64,000 nt of DNA from Aquilaria yunnanensis (taxonomy: Eukaryota; Streptophyta; Magnoliopsida; Malvales; Thymelaeaceae). Numbering within the stretch: the stretch's first letter is position 1; each line of letters begins with the position of its first letter. The DNA lies in NCBI GenBank assembly GCA_039654915.1, contig CM077600.1, forward strand, positions 70,441,992 through 70,505,991. Direction: 5' to 3'. Both the position numbers and the translations under genes were made by a program. The notes beneath the pieces were generated by a model that ran no database searches, had not been told where the DNA came from, and saw nothing but the letters and a program-made list of their open reading frames with translations. Positions 34,431 through 49,400 of this stretch are shown here, one piece after another.

Positions 34431-37400
34431 AATGGTGAGTGTTCTGACTTTATTCTAAACTAGTTGTGGATGTTTCCATTTCAATCCAAGCTAGTTCTGA
34501 ATTTTTCCATTTCATTCGAAACAAGTTGTGAATCATTCCAACTCATTCCAAACTAGTTGTCATTATTTCCATTTCATTCCAAACTGGTTGTCAATGTTTC
34601 TATTTCATTCTAAAAAAGTTGTGAATGCTTCCATTTCATTCCAAACTAGTTGCGAATGTTTTCATTTCATTCTGAACTTGTTGTAAATGTTTCCATTTCA
34701 TTCCAAACTAGATGTCAATGTTTCTATACTAGAGAAGTAGGAAATGTGTCCAATTCATTCTAAACTAGTTGTGAAAGTTTCCATTTTATTCTAAACTAGT
34801 TGTCATTGTTTCCATTTTGTTCTAAACTAGCTGTGATTGCTTCCATTTCATTCTAAATAAGTTGTGAATGCGTTCATTTCATTCCAAACTAATTGTGAAT
34901 GTTTCCATTCCCAACTAGTTGTGAATGTTTCAATTTCATTCTAAACTAGTTGTGAAAGTGTTCTTTCTAAACTAGTTTTGAAAGTTTCCATTTCATTCTA
35001 AACTAGTTGTGTATGTTCCCATGTTATTCTAAACAAGTTGTGAATGTTTTCATTTCATTGGAAACAAGTTGTGAAAGTTCTCATTCTAAAAAACTTGTGA
35101 ATATTTCAATTCTATTCTAAACTAGTTATGAATGTTTCGATTTCATTCTAAACTAGTTGTGAGTGTTAACAAGTTATGAATGTTTTGATTTCATTCTAAA
35201 CTAGTTGTGAGTGTTTTCATTTCATTCTATACTACTTATGAATGTTTCCATTTCTTTCCAAACCAGTTGTGAATGTTTCTATTTCATTCTAAACAAGTTG
35301 TGAATGTTTCCATTTTATCCCAAACAAGCTATGAATGCTTCCATTTCATTCCAAACTAATTGTCAACTTTTCCATTTTATTCTAAACAAGTTGTGGATGT
35401 TTCCATTTCACTCCAAACTAATTCTTAATTTTTCCTTTTTATTCTAAACTAGTTGTCTATGTTTTGATTGCATTCTAAACAAGTTGTGAATGTTTCAATT
35501 TCATTCCAAACATGTTGTAAATGTTCGTATTCTAAACAAATTGTGAATGTTTCAATTCCATTCTAAACTAGTAATGAATATTTCCATTTCACTCTAAACT
35601 AGTTGTGAATGTTTCCGTTTCATTCCAAACTAGTTATGAATGTTTCCATTTCATTCCAAACTTATTGCGGATATTTCCACTTCATCCCAAACTAGTTTTG
35701 ATTGCTTCCACTTCATTCTAAACAAGTTGTGAATGTTTCCCCTTCATTACAAACAAGATGTGAAATTTCCATTTCATTCCAAACTAGATATGAATGTTTC
35801 CATTTCATTCTAAACTAGCTTTGAATGTCTCCATTTCGTTCCAAACTGGATGTGAATGTTTCCATATCATTCCAAAAAGGTTTCCAATGTTTCCATTCCC
35901 AACAAGTTGTGAATGTTTCCATTTTATTCTAAACTAGTTGTGAAACAATTTCATTCTAAACTAGTTGTGAATGTTTCCATTTCATTCCAAACAACTCATG
36001 AATGTTTCCATTTCATTCCAAAGAAGTTGTGAACGTTTCCACTTCATTCCAAACTTGTTAAGAATGTTTCCATTTCATTCCAAACCAGTTGTGAATGTTT
36101 CCATTCTAAACAAGTTATGAACGTTTCCATTTCATTCAAAACTAGTTGCCAATGTTTCCATTTTATTGTAAATTAGTTGTGAATGATTCCACTTCATTCT
36201 AAATTAGTTATGAATGTTTCCACTTCAATCCGAACAAGTTGTGAATGTTTCCATTTCATTCCAAAGAACTTGTGAGTGGTTCCATTCCCGACAAGTTGTG
36301 AATGTTTACATTTCATTGCCAACTAGTTGTGAATGTTTCCATTTCATTCCAAACAAGTTGTGAATGTTTCCATCCCATTCCAAACAAGTAGAGAATGTTT
36401 TCCCATCAGAACAAGTTGTCAATGTTTCAATTTTATTCTAAACTAGCTGTGAATGTCTCTGTGATTTCATTTCATTCGAAATTAGTTGTAAATGTTTCCA
36501 TTTCATTCAAAATAAGTTGTGAATGTTTCCACTTCATTCTAAACTAGTTGTGAATGTTTTCATTTTATTCCAAATAAGTTGTGAATGTTTCCTTCCCATT
36601 CCAAACAAATTGTGAATATTTTCATTTCATTCCAAACTAGTTGTGAATATTTCCGTTTCAGTCCAAACTAGTTGTGAATGTTTTTATTCTAAACAAGTAG
36701 CGAATGTTTCCATTTCAATCTAAATTAGTTGTGAATATTTCCATTTCATTCTAAATTAGTTGTGATTGTTTCCATTTTATTCCAAACTAGTTAGGAATGT
36801 TTACATTTCATTCCAAAACAACTTGCGGACGTTTCCATTTCATTATAAATAAGTTATGAAATTTCCATTTCATTCTAAACTAGTTGTGAATATTTTAATT
36901 TCATTCTAAACTAGTTGAGAATGTTTCCATTTCATTCTAAACTATTTGTGAATATTTTCATTTCATTCCAAACAAGTTATGAATGTTAACATTTCATTCC
37001 GAACTAGTTGTCAATGTTTCTACTTCATCCTAAACATCTTACGAATGTTTACATTTCATTCCGAACATGTTCTAAATGTTTCCATTTCATTGCAAAGTAG
37101 TCATGAATGCTTGCAATTCATTCTAAACTAGTTTTGAAAGCCTTCATGTCATTCCGAACTAATTGTGGTTGTTTCCGTTTCATTCTAACCTAGTTGTCAA
37201 TGTTTCTATTTCATTCCAAACAAGTTGCGAATGTTTTCGTTTCATTCAAAACAAGTTGTAAATGTTTGCATTTCATTCCAAATAAGTTGTGAATGATTTC
37301 TTTTCATTCCAAAGTAGTTATGATTATTTTCGTTCCAAACTAGTTGTTTTCCATTTCATTCTAAACTACTTAGCAATGTTTCCATTTCATTCTAAACTAG

Positions 37401-40400
37401 TTGTGAATGTTTCCACTTCATTCCTAACAAGTTGTGAATGTTTCCATTTCATTCCAAACTAGTTGTGAATGCCTTCATTATAAACAAGTTGTGAATGTTT
37501 CCATTTCATTCTAAACTAGTTGTCAAAGTTTTCGTTTCATTCCAAACAAGTTGTGAATCTTTCCATTTCACTCCAAAAAAGTTGTGAATGTTTTCATTCT
37601 AATCAAGTTGTGAATGTATCCATTTCATTCCATACTAGTTGTGAATATCTCCAATTCATTCAAAACAAGTTCTAAATGATTCCATTTCATTCCAAACTAG
37701 TTGTGAAACTTTCAATTTCGTCCCACACTAGTTGTGAATGTTTCCTTTTCATTCCAAACTAGTTGTGAATGATTTCACTTCATTTTAAACAAGTTGTGAA
37801 TGTTTCCATTTCAGTCTAAACATGTTGTAACTATTTCAATTCCATTCCAAACTAGTTGTGAATGTTTCCATTCTAGTACAAAGAAGTTGTGAATGTTTCC
37901 AATTCATTCCAAACTAGTTGTGAATGTTCTCATTCCATTACAAAACTAGTTATGAAAGTTTCCATTTCATTCTAAACAAGTTGTGAATGTTTTCATTTCA
38001 TTCCAAACAAGTTGTGAACATTTCCATTTATTCCCAGCTAGTTGTGAATTTTTCCACTCTAAGAAAGTTGTGAATGTTTACATTTGACTATAAACTAGTT
38101 GTGAATGTTTCCATTTCAATCTAAGCTAATTGTGAGTGCTTAAATTTCATTCTAAACTGGTTGTGAATGTTTCAATTTCACTCCAAACAAGTTGTGAATG
38201 TTTTGATTTTTTTCCAAACTTGTTGTCACTGTTTCCATTTCATTCTAAACATGTTATAAATGCTTCCATTATATACCAAACAAGTGTGAATGTTTTCATT
38301 TCATTCTAGACATGTTGTGAATGTTTCCATTTCATTCTAAGCAAGTTGTAAAAGTTTCCATTTTGTTCCCAGCAAGTTGTGAATATTCATTGTCTAAACA
38401 AGTTGTAAATGTTTCCATTTCAACCCAAACTAGTTATGAATGTTTTCATTTCATTTCAATAGCCTATGAACATTTCCATTTTATTCCAAACAAGTTGTGA
38501 ATGTTTCCATTTCATTCTAAACAGGTTGTGAATGTTTCGATTCTGTTCCAAACTAGTTGTGGATGTTTCCTTTTCAGTCCAAGCTAGTTTTGAATGTTTC
38601 CATTTCATTTTGAACTAGTTGTGAATGTTATCATATTATTCTAAACAAGTTGTGAATGTTTCCATTTCATTCAAAAATAGTTGTGAATCTTTCCAATTCA
38701 TTCCAAACTAGTTGTCATTCTTTCTATTTCATTCCAAAGTAGTTTTCAATGTTTCCATTTCCTTCTAAAAAATTTGTGAATTTTTCCTTTTCGTTACAAA
38801 CAAGTTATGAATGTTTTCATTTTATTCCAAACTAATTGTCAGTGTTTCCATTTTATTCTAAACTAGTCGTAAATGTTTCTATTCTAAACAAGTAAATGTA
38901 TCCATTTTATTCTATACTAGTTGTGAAAGTTTCCATTTCATTCTAAACTAGTCGTGAATGTTTGCATTTCATTCTAAACCAGTTGTGATTGTTTCTATTT
39001 CATTCTTAACATGTTGCAAATGTTTTCTTTCATTCCAAACTAGTTGTGATTGTTTCCATTTCATTCTAAACTAGTTGGGAATGTTTCCATTTCATTCTAA
39101 ACTAGTTGGGAATGTTTCCATTTCATTTTAAACTAGTTGTGAATGTGTTCGTCCTAAACAAGTTGTGAATGTTTCAATTTCATTTTAAACTAGTTGTGAA
39201 AGTTTCCATTTCATCCAATCAAGTTGTTAATATTTCTTTTTCATTCCAAACTAGTGCATCAATTTATTCCAAACAAATTGTTAATATTTTCATTTCATTC
39301 CAAAACAAGTTGTTAATGTTTCCATTTTTTATTCCACTCTAATCAAGCTGTGAATATTTCAATTTAATCCTAAACTAGTGTTGAATGTTTCCATCTTATT
39401 CCAAGTAAGTTGTGAAAGTTTCTATTTCTTTTGAAACTAGTTGTGAATGTTCCCAATCCATTGGAAACTAGTTGTGAATGTTCCCAATCCATTGCAAACT
39501 AGTTGTGAATGTTAACATTTCATTGTAAACATGTTGTCAATGTTTTCATTTGATTCCAAGCAAGTTGTGAGTCTTTCCATTTTATTCCAAACTTGTTGTG
39601 AAATTTTCCATTCGCTACAAGTTGTAAATGTTTCCATTTTATTGTAAACTAGTTGTGGATGCTTCCATTTCATTCTAAACTAGTTGTGAATGTTTGCATT
39701 TTATTCAAAACAAGTTGTGAATGTTTCAATTTCATTCCAAACTAATTTTGCATGTTTCCATTTCATTCTAAATAAGTTGTGAATGTTTCCATTTCATTCA
39801 AAAGATGTTGTGAATGTTTCCATTCCATTCCAAACAAGTTGTGAATGTTTCCATTCCAAACTTGTTGTAAATGTTTTCATTTTATTCGAAAATAGCTCTG
39901 AATGTTTCCATTTCATTCTAAACTAGTCATGAATGTTTCCATTTTAATCTAAACTAGTTGTGATGTTTCTATTTCAATCTAAACTAATTATGAATATTTC
40001 CATTTCAATGCAAACAAGCAGTGAAAGTTTCAATTTTGAACCAAATTGTGCGTGACTGTTTAAATTCAAAAAAAGTTGTAAATGTTTTACTCTCATTCTA
40101 AACAAGTTGTTAATGTTTTCATTACATTCCAAACAACTTGTGATTGTTTCCATTTATTCCAAACATGTTGTAAAAATTCCAATCTAAACAAGTTGCAAAT
40201 GTTTCAATTTCATTCTAAACTAGTTGCAAATGTTTCCTTCTGTTTCCAAACAATTTATGAATGTTTTCAATTCAATCCAACCTAGTTGTGAATGTTTCCA
40301 TTTCACTCCAAACTAGTTGTTATCGTTTCCATTTCATTCTAAACAAATTGTGAATGTTTCCATTTCATTCCTAACTTTTGGAATGTTTCCATTTCATGCC

Positions 40401-43400
40401 AAACTAATTGTGATTGTTTCCATTTCATTCTGAATAGGCTGTGAATGGTGAATGTTTTCATTTCATTCCAAACTAGTTGTGGACGTTCCGATTTCATTCC
40501 AAACTACTTCTGAATGTTTCCATTTCACTATGCACTAGTTGTGAATGTTTCGATTTTATTCAAAATAGGTTGTGAATATTTCCATTTCACTACATACAGA
40601 TCGTAAATGTTTCCAACACTTTCCAAATAAGTTATGAATGTTTTTACTCTAAACAAGTAGTGAATGTTTCCATTTCACTCAAAACTAGTTTTGAATGTTT
40701 CCATTTCATTCAACACAACCTGTGAATGTTTCGATTTTATTCCATACAAGTTGTGAATGTTTCAACTTTAAACAAGTTGTGAATGTTTCCATTTCATTCC
40801 AAACAAGTTGTGAATGTTTCCATTTCATTCCAAACAAGTTGTGAATATTTCCATTTCATTCCAAACAAGCTGTCAACATTTCCATTTCATTCCAAACAAT
40901 CTTTGAATGTTTCCATTTCATTCCTAACAACTTGTGAGTGTTTCCATTCTAAACAAGTTTTAAATGTTTACAGTTCATTCTAAACTAGTTCTAAATGTTT
41001 CCAGTTTATTCTAAACTAGTTGAGAATCTTTACATTTCAATCTAAACTAGTTGTGAATGTTTCCATTTCACTCCAAACTAGGTGTGAATGTTTTCATTTC
41101 ATTCTAAACAAGCTGTGATTGTTTTTGTTTCATTTCAAACTAGCTGTGAATGTTTTCTGATCATTCTAAACTAGCTGTGAATCTTTCCATTTCATTCTAA
41201 AGTAGTTGCCAATGTTTACATTTCATTCTAAACTAGCTGTGATTGTTTTCATTTCATTCCAAACAAGTTGTCAAAGTTTCAATTTCATTTTAATCTAGCT
41301 GTTAATGTTTCCATTTCATTGCAAACAAGCTCTGATTGTTACCATTTCATTTTGAACTAGTTGTGAATGTTTCCATTTCATTCCAAGCAAGTTCTGAATG
41401 TTTCCATTTTATTCCAAACTAGTTGTGAATGTTTCCATTTCATTCAAAACAAGTTGTCGGTGTTTGCATTTTAAACAAGCTGTGAATGCTTCAATTTTAT
41501 TCTAAACTAGTTGTGAATGCTTCCGTTTGATTCCAAATAAGTTTTGAATATTTCTATTTCATTCCAAATTAGTTGTGAATATTTCTACTTCCCTGTAACC
41601 TAATTGTGAATGTTACCATTTCATTCATAACAAGTTGTGAATGATTCCATTTCAAACCAAATAAGTTGTGGGTGTCTTCACTCTAAACAAGTTGTGAATG
41701 TTTCAATTTCACTCCAAACTACTTGTGATTGTTTCCATTTCATTGCAAAGAAGTTCTGAATGTTTCCATTTCCTTCTAAACTATTTGAAAAATTTTCCAT
41801 TTCATTCCTAACCAGTTTTGAATGTTTTCATTTCATTCCAAACATGTTGTTAATGTTTCCTTTTCATTCTAAACAAGTTGTTAATGTTTCGATTCTGAAC
41901 AAGTTGTGAATGTTTTCTTTTGAAACAAGTTGTTAATGTTTCCATTTCATTCTAAACTACTTGTGAAAGTTTCCGTGTCATTCCAAACAAGTTGTGAATG
42001 TTTCCATTTCATTCCAAACTAGTTGTCAATGTTTTTGTTCTAAGCAAGTTGTGAATGTTTCCATTTTATTCTAAACTTGTTGTGAATGTTTCAAATTCAT
42101 TCCAAACAAGTTGTGAATGTTTTCATTTCATTATAAAAAAGTTGTCAATGTTTGGATTTCTTTCCAAACAAGATGTGAATGTTTCCATTTCATTCACAAG
42201 TAGTTATGAATGTTTCCATTTCATTCTAAACAAGTTGCAATCATTTCCCCTTGATTCCAAACAAGTAGCGAATGTTCCCATTTTATTCTAAAGATGTTGT
42301 GAAAGTTTCCCTTTCTTTGTAAACAAGTTGTTAACGTTACCTTTTCATTCTAAACACATTGTGATTGTTTCCATTTCATTCCAAACAAGTTGTGAATGAT
42401 TCCATTTCATTCCAAACAAGTTGTGAATGTTTACATTCTAAACAAGTTGTGAATGTTTCCATTTCATTCTAAAGTAGTTGTGAATGTTTCAATTGCATTT
42501 TAAACCAGTTGTGAATGTCTCTATTTCATTCTAAACTAGTTGTGAATGTTTCAATTTCATTCCAAACTAGTTGTGAATGTTTCCATTTCATTCCAAACTA
42601 GTTGTGAATGTTTAAATTTCATCCCCAAAAAGTTGTGAATGTTTCAATTTCATTCTAAACAAGTTGTAAATGTTTCAATTTCATTCTCAGGAAGTTTTGA
42701 ATGTTTCCATTTTATTCAAAACAAGTTGCTAATGTTTCCATTCTAAACAAGTTGTGAATCTTTCCATTTCAACCTGAACTAGTTGTTAGTGTTTCTATTT
42801 GATTCCAAAAAAGTTCTGAATGTTTCCATTTCATTCCAAACTAGTTGTGAATGTTTCCATGTCATTCTCAAGAAGTTTTGAAAGATTCTATTTCATTCTA
42901 AACAACTTGTGAATGTTTCCATTCTGAATAAGCTGTGAATGTTTCCATTCCACACAAGTTGTCAATCTTTCCATTTCATCCAAAATAGGTTTTCAATGTT
43001 TTCATTTCATTCCAAACAAGTTGTTAATGTTTCCAGTTCATTCCAAACTAGTTGTGAATGTTTCCTTTTAATTCTAAACAAATTGTGAATGTTTCCATCT
43101 CATTCCAAACAAGTTGTGAATGTTTCCATTTTATTCGAAACTAGTTCTGAATGTTTCCATTCTAAAGAAGTTGTCAATGTTTCTATTTCATTCTAAAGAA
43201 GTTGTCAGTGTTTCCATTTCATTCTAATCTAGTTGTGAATGTTTCCATTTTAGTCTAAATAGGTTGTGATTGTTTCCATTTCATTCCAAACAAGTTGTGA
43301 CAATTTTTATTTCATTCCAAAAAACTTATGAATGTTTCCGTTCTACACATGTTGTGAATGTTTCAATTTTATTCCACGCTAGTTGTGAATGGCTTCACTC

Positions 43401-46400
43401 CATTCGAAACAAGTTCTACATGTTTCCATTTTATTCCAAACAAGTTGTGAATGTTTCCATTTTATTCCAAATAAGTTGTTAATGTTTCCATTTCATTCCA
43501 AACTAGTTGTGAATGTTTCCATTTCATTCTAAATGATTCGTGAATGTTTTTGTTTGATTCAAAAACAAGTTGTTAATGTTTCCATTTCATTCCAAACTAG
43601 TTGTGAATGTTTCCAGTCTAAACAAGTTGTGAATGTTTCCATTTTATTCTAAACTAGTTGTGAATGTTTCCATTCCATACTAAACTAGTTGAGAATGTTT
43701 CCACTTCACTCCAAATGACTTGTGAGCATTTCCATTTCAGTCCAAACAAGTTGTAAATGTTTCAACTGTAAACAAGTTGTGAATGTTTGAATTTTATTCT
43801 AAACTAGTAGCGAATGTCTCCATCTCATTCCAAACAATGTCTGAACGTTTTCCTTTCATGCCAAACTAGTTGTGAACATTTTTATTTCATTACAAACTAG
43901 TTGTGAGTGTTTCCATTTCATTCATAACAAATTCTGAATGTATTCATTTCATTCCAAAAAACTTGTGATTGTTTCTATTTCATGCAGAACAAATTGTCAT
44001 TCTTTCCCTTCTAAACAAGTTGGGAATGTTGCCATTTCATTCTAAACTGGTTGTGAATATTCCAATTCCATCCCAAAGTAGTTATGAATGTTTCCATTTC
44101 ATTCTAAACAAGTTATGAATGTTTCCATTTCATTCCAAATAAGTTATGAATGTTTAAATTTCATACCAAACATGTTGCGAATGTTTCAATTTTGTTCCAA
44201 ACTAGATATGAATGTTTCCCCTTCATACTAAACAAGTTGTGAATGTTTCCATTCCACTCCAAAAAAGTTGTTAATGTTTCCATTTCATTTCAAACTAGTT
44301 GTGAATGTTTCTATTCAATTCTAAACAAGTTGTGAATGTTCCCATTTCATTCCAAACAAGTTGTGAATGTTTACATTTCATTCCAAACTAGTTCTGAATG
44401 TTTGCATTCTATACAAATTGTGAATATTTCCATTTCATTCTAAACTAGTTGTAATCGTTTCCATTTGATTTGGGCCAAGTTGTGAATGTTTATCTTTCAT
44501 ACCAAACAAGTTATGAATATTTTCATTCTAAATAAGTTGTGAATGTTCCAATTTCATTCTAAGGTTGTTGTGAATGTCTCAATATCATTCCAAACAAGTT
44601 CTGAATGTTTCCATTTTATTCAAAACTAGTTGTGAGTATTTCCATTTCATTCCAAACAAGTTGTGAATGTTTCCATTTCATTCTTAAAAAGTTGTGATTG
44701 TTTCCATTTCATTGCAAACAGGTTTTCAATTTTTCAATTTCATACGAAACAAGTTGTGAATGTTTCCATTCTAAACAAGTTGTGAATGTTTGAACTTCAT
44801 TCTAAAGTATTTGTGAATTTTTCCATTTCATTCCAAACTTGTTGTGAATGTTTCCATTCTAAACAAGTTGTGAATGTTCCAATTTCATTCCAAACTAGTT
44901 GTGAATGCTTCGATTTCATTCTAAACTAGTTGTGAATGTTTCTATTTCATTCTAAATAAGTTATTAATATTTCCATTTCATTCCAAACTAGTTGTAAATG
45001 TTTCCATTGCACTCCAAACTAGTTGTGAATGTTTCCAATTCATTCTAAACAAGTTATGGACATTTCCATTTCACCCCTAAGTACTTGTGAATGTTTCAAT
45101 TTCATTACTAAGTGGTTGCGAACGTTTATATTTCATTCTAAATAGTTATGAATGTTCCTATTTCATTCCAAAAAAGTTGTGAATGTTTCCTTTTTGTTCT
45201 AAACTAGTTGTCAAGGTTTCCATTTCAATGTAAATTAGTTGTTATTGTTTCCATTTTGTTGCAAACTAGTTGTGAACGATTCCATTTCCTGGAAAACGAG
45301 TTGTGAATGTTTCCATTCCATGATAAACTAGTTGGGAATGTTTTCATTTCATTCTAAACTAGTTGTGAATGTTTTCATTTCATTCCAAACAAGTTGTGAA
45401 TGTTTCCACTTCATTCGAAACAAGTTGTCAATGCTTCCACTTCATTCCAAAACAAGTTGTGTACATTTCCATCCTAAACAAGTTGTGAATGTTTCAATTT
45501 CATTGTAAACTAGTTTTGAATGTCTCCATTTCATTCCAAGCAAGTTCTAAATGTTTTTATTTCATTGAAAACTAGTTGTGAACGTTTTGATTTGATTCCA
45601 AACTAGTTGTGATTGTTTCCATATCATTCTTAACAAGTTGTGAATGTTTCGATTTCATTCAACATAAGTTGTGAATGTTTGCATTTCATTATAAACAAGT
45701 TGCTAATGTTTCTATTTCCTTTTAAACTAGTTATGGATGTTTCCATTTCATTCCAAACTAGCTGTCAATGTTTCGATTCAAAACAAGGTGTGAATGTTTC
45801 CATTTAATTCTAAACTAGTTGTGAATGTTTCCATTGCATTCTAAACTAGTTGTGAATGTTCCCATTTCATTCATAGCTACTTAGGAATGTTTCTACTTTA
45901 TTCCAAAAAATTTGTGAAGATTTCTATTTCATTCCAAGCAAGTTGTTAATTTTCCATTTCATTCCAAACTAATTGTGAGAGATTCCATTCCAAACAAGTT
46001 GTGAATGTTTCCATTTTATTATAAACTACTTGTGAATGTTTCCAATTCATTCTAGCCTAGTTCTAAATGTTTCCATTTCATTCCTAACAATTTCTGAATG
46101 TTTCCATTTCATTCAAAACATGTTGTGAATGTTTCCATTTTAAACAAGTTGTGAATGCTTCAATTACATTCTAAACTAGTTGTGAATGTCTCCATTTGAT
46201 TCCGAATAAGTGCTGAATGTTTCCGTTTCATTCAAAACCAGTTGGGATTGTTTCCATTTCATTTCACCCAGGTTGTCAATGTTTCTATTTCATTCCAAAT
46301 AAGTTGTGAATATTTCCACTCTACACAAGTTATGAGTGTTTCCATTTCCTCCTACACTAGTTATCAATGTTTCCATTTCATTCTAAACTAGTTCTGAATA

Positions 46401-49400
46401 TTTCCACTTCATTCCAAACAAGTTGTGAATGTTTTTATTCCATTCTAAACAAGTTGTGAATGTTTTCATTTCATTCAAAAGATGTTGTGAATGTTTCCAT
46501 TTTAATCCAAACTAGTTCTTGTTGTTTCCATTTCATTCCCAAATAGTTGTTAGCATTTCCATTTCTTTCCAAATAAGTGGTAAAGGTTTCCATTTATTCT
46601 AAACTAGTTGTGAAAGTTTCCATCTTATTCTAAACAAGTTCTAAATGTTACCATTTCATTCTAAATGAGTTATGATTGTTTCCAATTCATTGCAAACAAG
46701 TTGTGAATGTTTTTGTTTCGTTCCAAACTAGTTGTGAATGTTTCCATTGTAAACAAGTTGTAAAAGTTTCCATTCCATTTTAAACTAGTTGTGAAAGTTT
46801 GCTTTTCATTCTAAAATAGTTGTGAATGTTTCCATTTAATTCTAAACAAGTTGTTAATGTTTCCATTTAATTCTAAACATGTTGTGAATGTTTCCATTTC
46901 ATTCCAAACTTATTGTGAATGTTTCCATTTCATTCTAAACAAGTTGTGAATGTTTCTATTTCATTCCAAGCAAGTTGTGAATGTTTCACTTTCATTCAAA
47001 ACTAGTTGTGAAAGTTTCTATTCTAAATAAGTTGTGAATGTTTCCATTTTATTATAAATTAGATGTGAATGTTTCCATTTCATTCTAAGCTATCTGTGAA
47101 GGTTTTGACTTCTTTCCAAACATGTTTCGAATGTTTCCATTTCATTCGAACCAAGTTGTGAATGTTTCCATTCTGAACAAGTTTTGAACGTTTCAATTTC
47201 ATTCTAAATTAGTTGTGAATGTCTACATTTCATTCTAAACAAGTTCTGAATGTTTCTATTTCATTCCAAACTAGTTGTGAATGTTTCCATTTCATTTCAA
47301 ACAAGTTGTGGATGTTTTTATTTCATTCTGAACATGTTGTGAATGTTTCCACTTTAAGCAAGTTATGAATGTTTCAATTTCATTCTAAACTAGTTGGGAA
47401 TGTTTCCGTTTCATTCCAAACAAGTTGTGAACGCTTCCATTTCATTCCGAACAAGTTGTGAATGTTTCCATTTCATTCCAAACTAGTTTTGAATGTTTCT
47501 ATTTCATTCTAAACAACTTGTGAATGTTCCATTTCATTCCAAAGCAGTTGTGATTATTTCCATTTCAGTCCAAACTAGCTGTAAATGTTTCCTTTACAAT
47601 CCAAACTAGTTGTGAATGTTTCCATTTCATTCTAAACTAGTTGTGAATGTTTTCATTTCATTCCAAACAAGTTGTGCATGTTTTCATTTCATTTGAAACA
47701 GGTTATGAATGTTTCCATTTCATTCCAAGCAAGTTTTCAATGTTTCAATTTTAGTCTAAACTATCTTTGAGTGTCTCTATTTCATTCTAAACAAGTTCTT
47801 AATGTTTCCATTTCATTCTAAACAAGTTGTGAATCTTTCCATTTCATCCTAAATTGTTTGTGAATGTTCCATCTCATTCTAAACAAATTGTGAATGTTTT
47901 CATTTAATTCCAAGCATGTTATGAATGTATCTATTTCATTCGAAACTAGTTGTGAATGTTTTCATTTCATTCTAAGCATGCTGTGAATGTCTCCATGTCA
48001 TTTCAAACAAGTTTTTAATGCTTCCATTTCATGCTCAACTAGTTGTGTGTGTTTATGTTTCTTTCCAAACTAGTAGTGCTAGTTTCCATTTCACTCTAAA
48101 CTAGTTGTGAAAGTTTCCATTTCATTCTAAACAAGTTGTAAATGAGTCCATTTCAATCTAAACTAGTTGTAGGTGTTTCCATTTCATTATAAACAAGTTG
48201 TGAGTGTTTCCATCTCATTCCAAACTAGTTGTGAATATTTCAACTTCACTCCAAAGTGGTTGTCAATTTCTTCTTAAACTAATTATGAATGTCTCCATTT
48301 CAATCCAAACAAGTTTTGAATGTTTCCATTTCTTTCCAAACTAGTTGTGAATGTTTCCATTTCATTCGTAACAAGTTCTAAATGATTCTATTTCATTCGA
48401 AACAAGTTGTGAATGTTTCCATTTCACTCTTAACAAGTTGGGAATGTTTTGATTTCATTGCAAACAAGTTATGAACAATTCGATTTCTTTCCAAATAAGT
48501 TGTGAATGTTTCCATTTCATTCTAAACCAGTTCTGAATGTTTGAATTTCATTCTAAACTAGTTGTGAATGTTTCCATTTCATTCTAAACAAGTTGGGAAA
48601 GTTTCCATTTCAATCTAAACTAGTTGTGAATGTTTGAATTTTATTCCATACTAGTTGTGAATGTTTCCATTTCATTCCAAACAAGTTGTGGATGTTTCAA
48701 TTCTAAACAAGTTGTGAATGTTTCCATTTCATTCTAAACTAGTTGCAAATGTCTCCATTTCATTCGGAACAAGTTGTGAATGTTTCCATTTCATTTGAAA
48801 CAAGTTCTGAATGTTTCCATTACATTCCAAACTAGTTTTGAATGTTTCGATTCTGAACAAGTTATGAATGTTTTAATTTTATTCCTAACAGGTTGTGAAT
48901 GTTTCAATTTGATTCCAAACTGCTAGTGAAGGATTCCATTTGATTTCAAACTAGTTGTGAATGTTTCCATTTCATTCTAAATAAGTTGTCAATGTTTCAT
49001 TTCATTCGAAAGAAGTTTGTAATGTTTCCATTTTGTTCCAAACTAGTTCTGAATGTTTCCATTTCATTCCCAAGTAGTTCTGAATGTTTCCATTTCATTC
49101 CCAAGTAGTTCTGAATGTTTCCAATTCATTCCAAACTTGTTGTGAATGTTTCCATTTCATTCCAAACTCGTTCTGAATGTTTCCATTCTAAATAAGTTAT
49201 GAATGTTTCCTTTTCATTCTGATTTAGTTGGGAATGTTTCCATTTCATTTTAAACTAGTTGTGAATGTTTGCATTTCATTCCAAACAAGTTGTGAAAGTT
49301 TCTTTTTCATCCCAAACAAGTTATGAATGTTTCCATTCTACACAAGTTGTGACTATTTCAATTTCATTCTTAGTTAGTTCTTAATGTCTCCATTTCGTTC

